This document shows positions 7,569-9,606 of a DNA stretch of 9,606 nucleotides, piece after piece. The translations under genes were made by a program, and so were the position numbers. Source of the stretch: Mariprofundaceae bacterium (GTDB lineage: Bacteria > Pseudomonadota > Zetaproteobacteria > Mariprofundales > Mariprofundaceae); the NCBI GenBank assembly GCA_030950875.1, contig JAUZQS010000245.1, forward strand, positions 1 to 9,606, given 5' to 3'. Each line of letters begins with the position of its first letter. The first letter of the stretch is position 1. The notes beneath the pieces are model-generated. The model did not search any database. It was not told the DNA's origin and saw nothing but the letters and a program-made list of their open reading frames with translations.

Positions 7569-8029
7569 TGTTACCATCCCCTATTATGATGGTTTGTGCT
7601 GGGAATATGTGCCGCAGCCCTTTTGCTGAGCATTATATGCGCCAGAAGCTTGAACAGGCGGGTGTAGCAGGCGAATGTTTCAGTCGCGGTCTTTTGGCCA
7701 TGCCTGGGCGCAAAGTTCCTGACACTGCCCTACAAATTGGGCTAGAGTTTGGCATTGATATGCAAGGTCATATCTCTCAAACCTTATTGGCTCCAGATGT
7801 TGACCGAGCAGCCATGATTATGGTGATGGAACAGGGGCAGCGTCAGCATTTGAGCAAGATGCGACCAGCCAGTATTGGTAAAATATTTTTACTTTCTCAG
7901 CCACATGACGGTAAAAAAATTGCCGACCCCATGGGTAAAGATGAAGATCATTTTCGCAAGGTCTATGAAGAAATTACAATGAATATCGATGCTTGGGTGA
8001 AACGCTTCGGTATTCACCAAAAAACCTAA
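7565..8029 (+). CDS. Low-molecular-weight protein-tyrosine phosphatase
   Basis: The 154-residue protein has the LMW-PTP P-loop VCAGNMCRSP with nucleophile Cys11 and Arg17, and the C-terminal general-acid motif DPMGKDEDHFRKVYEEI with Asp121. SRGLLAMPGRKVPD and GIDMQGHISQTL occupy the positions of the usual S-A-G and G-I-D blocks. The length is normal. Bacterial members mostly dephosphorylate tyrosine kinases and their targets, often in polysaccharide export; no kinase or polysaccharide gene is seen here. Related arsenate reductases share the fold, but the DPxG...Y motif favours a phosphatase. The ATG overlaps the dnaQ stop (ATGA). A second ATG follows immediately (7568), and no clear ribosome binding site is present, so coupling to dnaQ translation is likely. 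The substrate is unknown. Confidence 0.88.
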   Translation: MMLPSPIMMVCAGNMCRSPFAEHYMRQKLEQAGVAGECFSRGLLAMPGRKVPDTALQIGLEFGIDMQGHISQTLLAPDVDRAAMIMVMEQGQRQHLSKMRPASIGKIFLLSQPHDGKKIADPMGKDEDHFRKVYEEITMNIDAWVKRFGIHQKT

Positions 8030-8042
8030 GGAGAACATGTGA
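8028..8042 (+). promoter_or_regulatory. zapD ribosome binding site with an overlapping ATG-TGA start-stop
   Basis: A strong AAGGAG (8028-8033) overlaps the phosphatase stop. The GTG start of zapD at 8039 is 5 nt downstream. Out of frame at 8037 lies ATG followed directly by TGA, 3 nt from the ribosome binding site. The better spacing and the open frame make GTG the start; the ATG-TGA pair could compete for initiation. Confidence 0.5.
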
Positions 8043-8812
8043 ATTCGCTTGTCCGCTTTTATTTTTCTTTAACACCGCGCCTACAGGCATTCATCACCTT
8101 ACGTGATGGGCTACAGTGCCTCGAATACGCTCGGCAACAGAACAATCCGTATAGCTGGTTGCAGGCCGCAACGGACGTTCAAGCATCATTGTTAGGTGAG
8201 TATGGGCGCAAACCTGCTATTCTTGAAGTGATGGCATTATTGAAATCTATACGAGAACATTTGGATAAGTTGGCACAGAAACATCCATCTTTTAGTGACC
8301 AGATTACAGAAAACTGCAAATCCATTACCGAACATGAACAAACAATCCGTCAATGCATGCCCACCATACTGGCATTCTTGAACAAAGATGGAATTCTAAA
8401 TGCTTGGGTGAATGCCAATAAGAAACAGGATTTTCTAGGTCATAAACTCAACTTTCCACAAGCATTACCCATATTTTGGCAGACATTAAATCTACAAAAC
8501 ACCTTGAGTGAATCATTACAAGAGCTGTGCGCCATCGTCACACACGTTGATGCGATGCTGAATGACTTTGTGCCATGGTCAGATAAAATAGCTGAAGAAG
8601 GTCGCGCTCAAATCACGCCACCACGCAGTGATCAGCATGGATTATTAATTATCGGGCTCGACTCCAAATGGGTGCAGCAAGGCATTACCCCAGAATTTTC
8701 AGGTAATCGTTTGGCTATTCGCATGCGCTTTCAAACATGGATAGCTGCTGAGCCTCAAACAATTGTTGAGGAAGATATTCCCTACCGCATGATGCTGGTG
8801 CCGATTATATGA
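8039..8812 (+). CDS. zapD: ZapD, FtsZ-associated cell division protein (DUF1342)
   Basis: ZapD is a cytosolic protein that cross-links and bundles FtsZ filaments and supports the division ring. The 257-residue protein has the usual length and two-part layout: a helical N-terminal region (about 1-130) beginning VRFYFSLTPRLQAFITLRDG, then a beta-rich C-terminal part. Landmarks are KLNFPQALPIFWQTL (136-150) and GLDSKWVQQGITPEFSGNRL (206-225) followed by AIRMRF. The latter matches the E. coli segment [21 protein letters not shown]. Adjacency to yacG, with which it overlaps by ATGA, repeats the known zapD-yacG order and supports the call strongly. In E. coli coaE precedes zapD; here a phosphatase gene takes that place. 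The start is a GTG with a good AAGGAG. Confidence 0.9.
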   Translation: MNSLVRFYFSLTPRLQAFITLRDGLQCLEYARQQNNPYSWLQAATDVQASLLGEYGRKPAILEVMALLKSIREHLDKLAQKHPSFSDQITENCKSITEHEQTIRQCMPTILAFLNKDGILNAWVNANKKQDFLGHKLNFPQALPIFWQTLNLQNTLSESLQELCAIVTHVDAMLNDFVPWSDKIAEEGRAQITPPRSDQHGLLIIGLDSKWVQQGITPEFSGNRLAIRMRFQTWIAAEPQTIVEEDIPYRMMLVPII

Positions 8813-8991
8813 AAAAAGATTTCCTATGCCCCACCTGTAAAGATAAGCTAAAAAGACAAGATAAATATTTTCCATTTTGTTGTGAACGTTGTCAGACGAT
8901 TGATTTGGGGCGCTGGGCAGATGGCAGCTACAGTATTGCTGGCGAGCCTGTTCCGGATCATGAAAATGACGAAGGTCATAGTATTCACTGA
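8809..8991 (+). CDS. yacG: YacG, zinc-binding DNA gyrase inhibitor
   Basis: This 60-residue protein has the YacG zinc finger: CPTC (Cys7, Cys10) and FPFCCERCQ (Cys24, Cys28), followed by IDLGRWADGSYSIAG. In E. coli YacG binds GyrB and blocks DNA binding by gyrase. The acidic C-terminus (DHENDEGH) is also usual. Cys25 is an additional cysteine next to the third ligand. The ATG overlaps the zapD stop (ATGA), and the stop overlaps the next start (TGATG), so all three genes are probably translated as one unit. Confidence 0.93.
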   Translation: MKKDFLCPTCKDKLKRQDKYFPFCCERCQTIDLGRWADGSYSIAGEPVPDHENDEGHSIH

Positions 8992-9449
8992 TGGGCGATT
9001 CCACAGAAGAGTATCATAAACAATGTTATTTATGGGTGAGCCTTGCCTTGACCATACCTGTCTTCTTATGGCCAGCTTTTTTACTGTTTGGTTTTACACC
9101 TGCATTTGGTATCAGCATTGAAGAAAATTGGCTTATTTCTGCATGCTGTCTGCTTATGGCAGTCGTCGTAGCTGATTCAATTTTATCCTATCGCCATCAT
9201 ATCAGCCATGCCATTGGCAGTGCGATATGGATTATTGTCGCCAGCTCCATTATACCACTAACGATACGGAACCCTGATATGATTTGGTTCATCGCCGCTT
9301 TATTTGCCCTGCGATCACTATATGTTTTCCAATCACTATGGCATCATAGCAAACCTGAACCTCAACAATGGTGGCGCTGGACTGCATGGTGGCGAGATAG
9401 CAGCACTGCTTTGGTTATGTTTTTATGGTTAAATTACTGGCCTCAATAA
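8991..9449 (+). CDS. Unrecognised polytopic membrane protein
   Basis: I do not recognise a family. The 152-residue protein has four clear hydrophobic segments at about 13-35, 47-66, 73-92 and 97-116 and a probable fifth at 136-150. A histidine-rich loop (RHHISH, 68-73) lies between the second and third, and a tryptophan-rich stretch (WWRWTAWWR, 127-135) comes before the last. No signal peptidase site, catalytic motif or metal-binding pattern is evident. It begins within the yacG stop (TGATG), so it is expressed with zapD and yacG, but has no ribosome binding site at good spacing (GAAGG is about 16 nt upstream). A strong terminator follows, making it the last gene of the operon. A function in the envelope or in division is only a guess from context. 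Confidence 0.75.
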   Translation: MGDSTEEYHKQCYLWVSLALTIPVFLWPAFLLFGFTPAFGISIEENWLISACCLLMAVVVADSILSYRHHISHAIGSAIWIIVASSIIPLTIRNPDMIWFIAALFALRSLYVFQSLWHHSKPEPQQWWRWTAWWRDSSTALVMFLWLNYWPQ

Positions 9450-9494
9450 CCTGTATTCATGGTAACTATTCAGCTCACCACTTATTTTCCCAAT

Positions 9495-9540
9495 AGCGGC
9501 GTTGAAAAATGCTCATTTACAGTAGTAAACGCCGCTTTTT
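9495..9540 (+). terminator. Rho-independent terminator of the dnaQ-zapD operon
   Basis: AGCGGCGTT (9495-9503) pairs perfectly with AACGCCGCT (9528-9536), and the stem is followed by TTTT. The 24-nt loop is long but contains a small AAAT/ATTT hairpin of its own. The element stands 45 nt after the last stop codon. The remaining bases to 9606 hold no gene I can support; they may lead into a following gene. Confidence 0.75.
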
Positions 9541-9606
9541 CGCCTCGCCTAAAAGCGCCTACTGTTGGTACCATCAGAAAAATAAGCGGCAATCTGAACA
9601 GTTACA

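Noticed and set aside
8699..9004. 101-codon minus-strand frame
   Set aside because: Antisense to the end of zapD, all of yacG and the start of the membrane protein gene, each of which has better support.
9495..9590. Integron attC-like or mobile-element end
   Set aside because: The inverted repeats do not carry the attC core sites (GTTRRRY/RYYYAAC) in the right order, there is no cassette or integrase, and the T-run makes a terminator the simpler reading.

Overview
The window reads as ordinary chromosome from a proteobacterium. The best guess is a gammaproteobacterium or a close relative such as Zetaproteobacteria or Acidithiobacillia. The reasons are the Rrf2-regulated SUF operon that uses SufU and SufT, a DnaQ close to the E. 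coli protein, the adjacent zapD-yacG pair typical of Gamma- and Betaproteobacteria, and a BamC-like lipoprotein. Base composition is moderately AT-rich and even throughout. I see no insertion sequence, integrase, CRISPR array, tRNA or rRNA, and no gene-free stretch longer than 300 bases.

Bases 1-5851 hold a SUF iron-sulfur cluster assembly operon on the minus strand, in the order Rrf2-type regulator, sufB, sufC, sufD, sufS, sufU, sufT (cut by the left edge). Most junctions are overlapping or nearly so (TAATG, ATGA, 11 nt, 3 nt). The one exception is an 81-nt gap between sufB and sufC. SufS takes sulfur from cysteine, SufU probably accepts it in place of SufE, SufBCD is the ATP-dependent scaffold, and the regulator probably senses cluster supply and controls its own operon. 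A good sigma70-like promoter with an IscR-like half-conserved site in its spacer lies at 5917-5944.

Bases 6020-6673 encode a small lipoprotein with BamC-like features, also on the minus strand. The region between it and the rightward genes (6674-6815) is a divergent promoter region.

Bases 6816-9449 hold a tightly packed plus-strand operon: dnaQ (polymerase III proofreading subunit), a low-molecular-weight tyrosine phosphatase, zapD (FtsZ-bundling), yacG (gyrase-inhibiting zinc protein) and an unrecognised polytopic membrane protein. It ends at a strong intrinsic terminator (9495-9540). The operon joins replication fidelity, division and supercoiling control with a phosphatase and an unknown membrane protein.

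No clearly new system is present. The observations most worth checking are two tandem, Cys-codon-bearing mini-ORFs between sufB and sufC that end on the sufC ribosome binding site, a dnaQ promoter that predicts a leaderless mRNA, the phosphatase placed between dnaQ and zapD, and an alternative fold that competes with the terminator at the right end.
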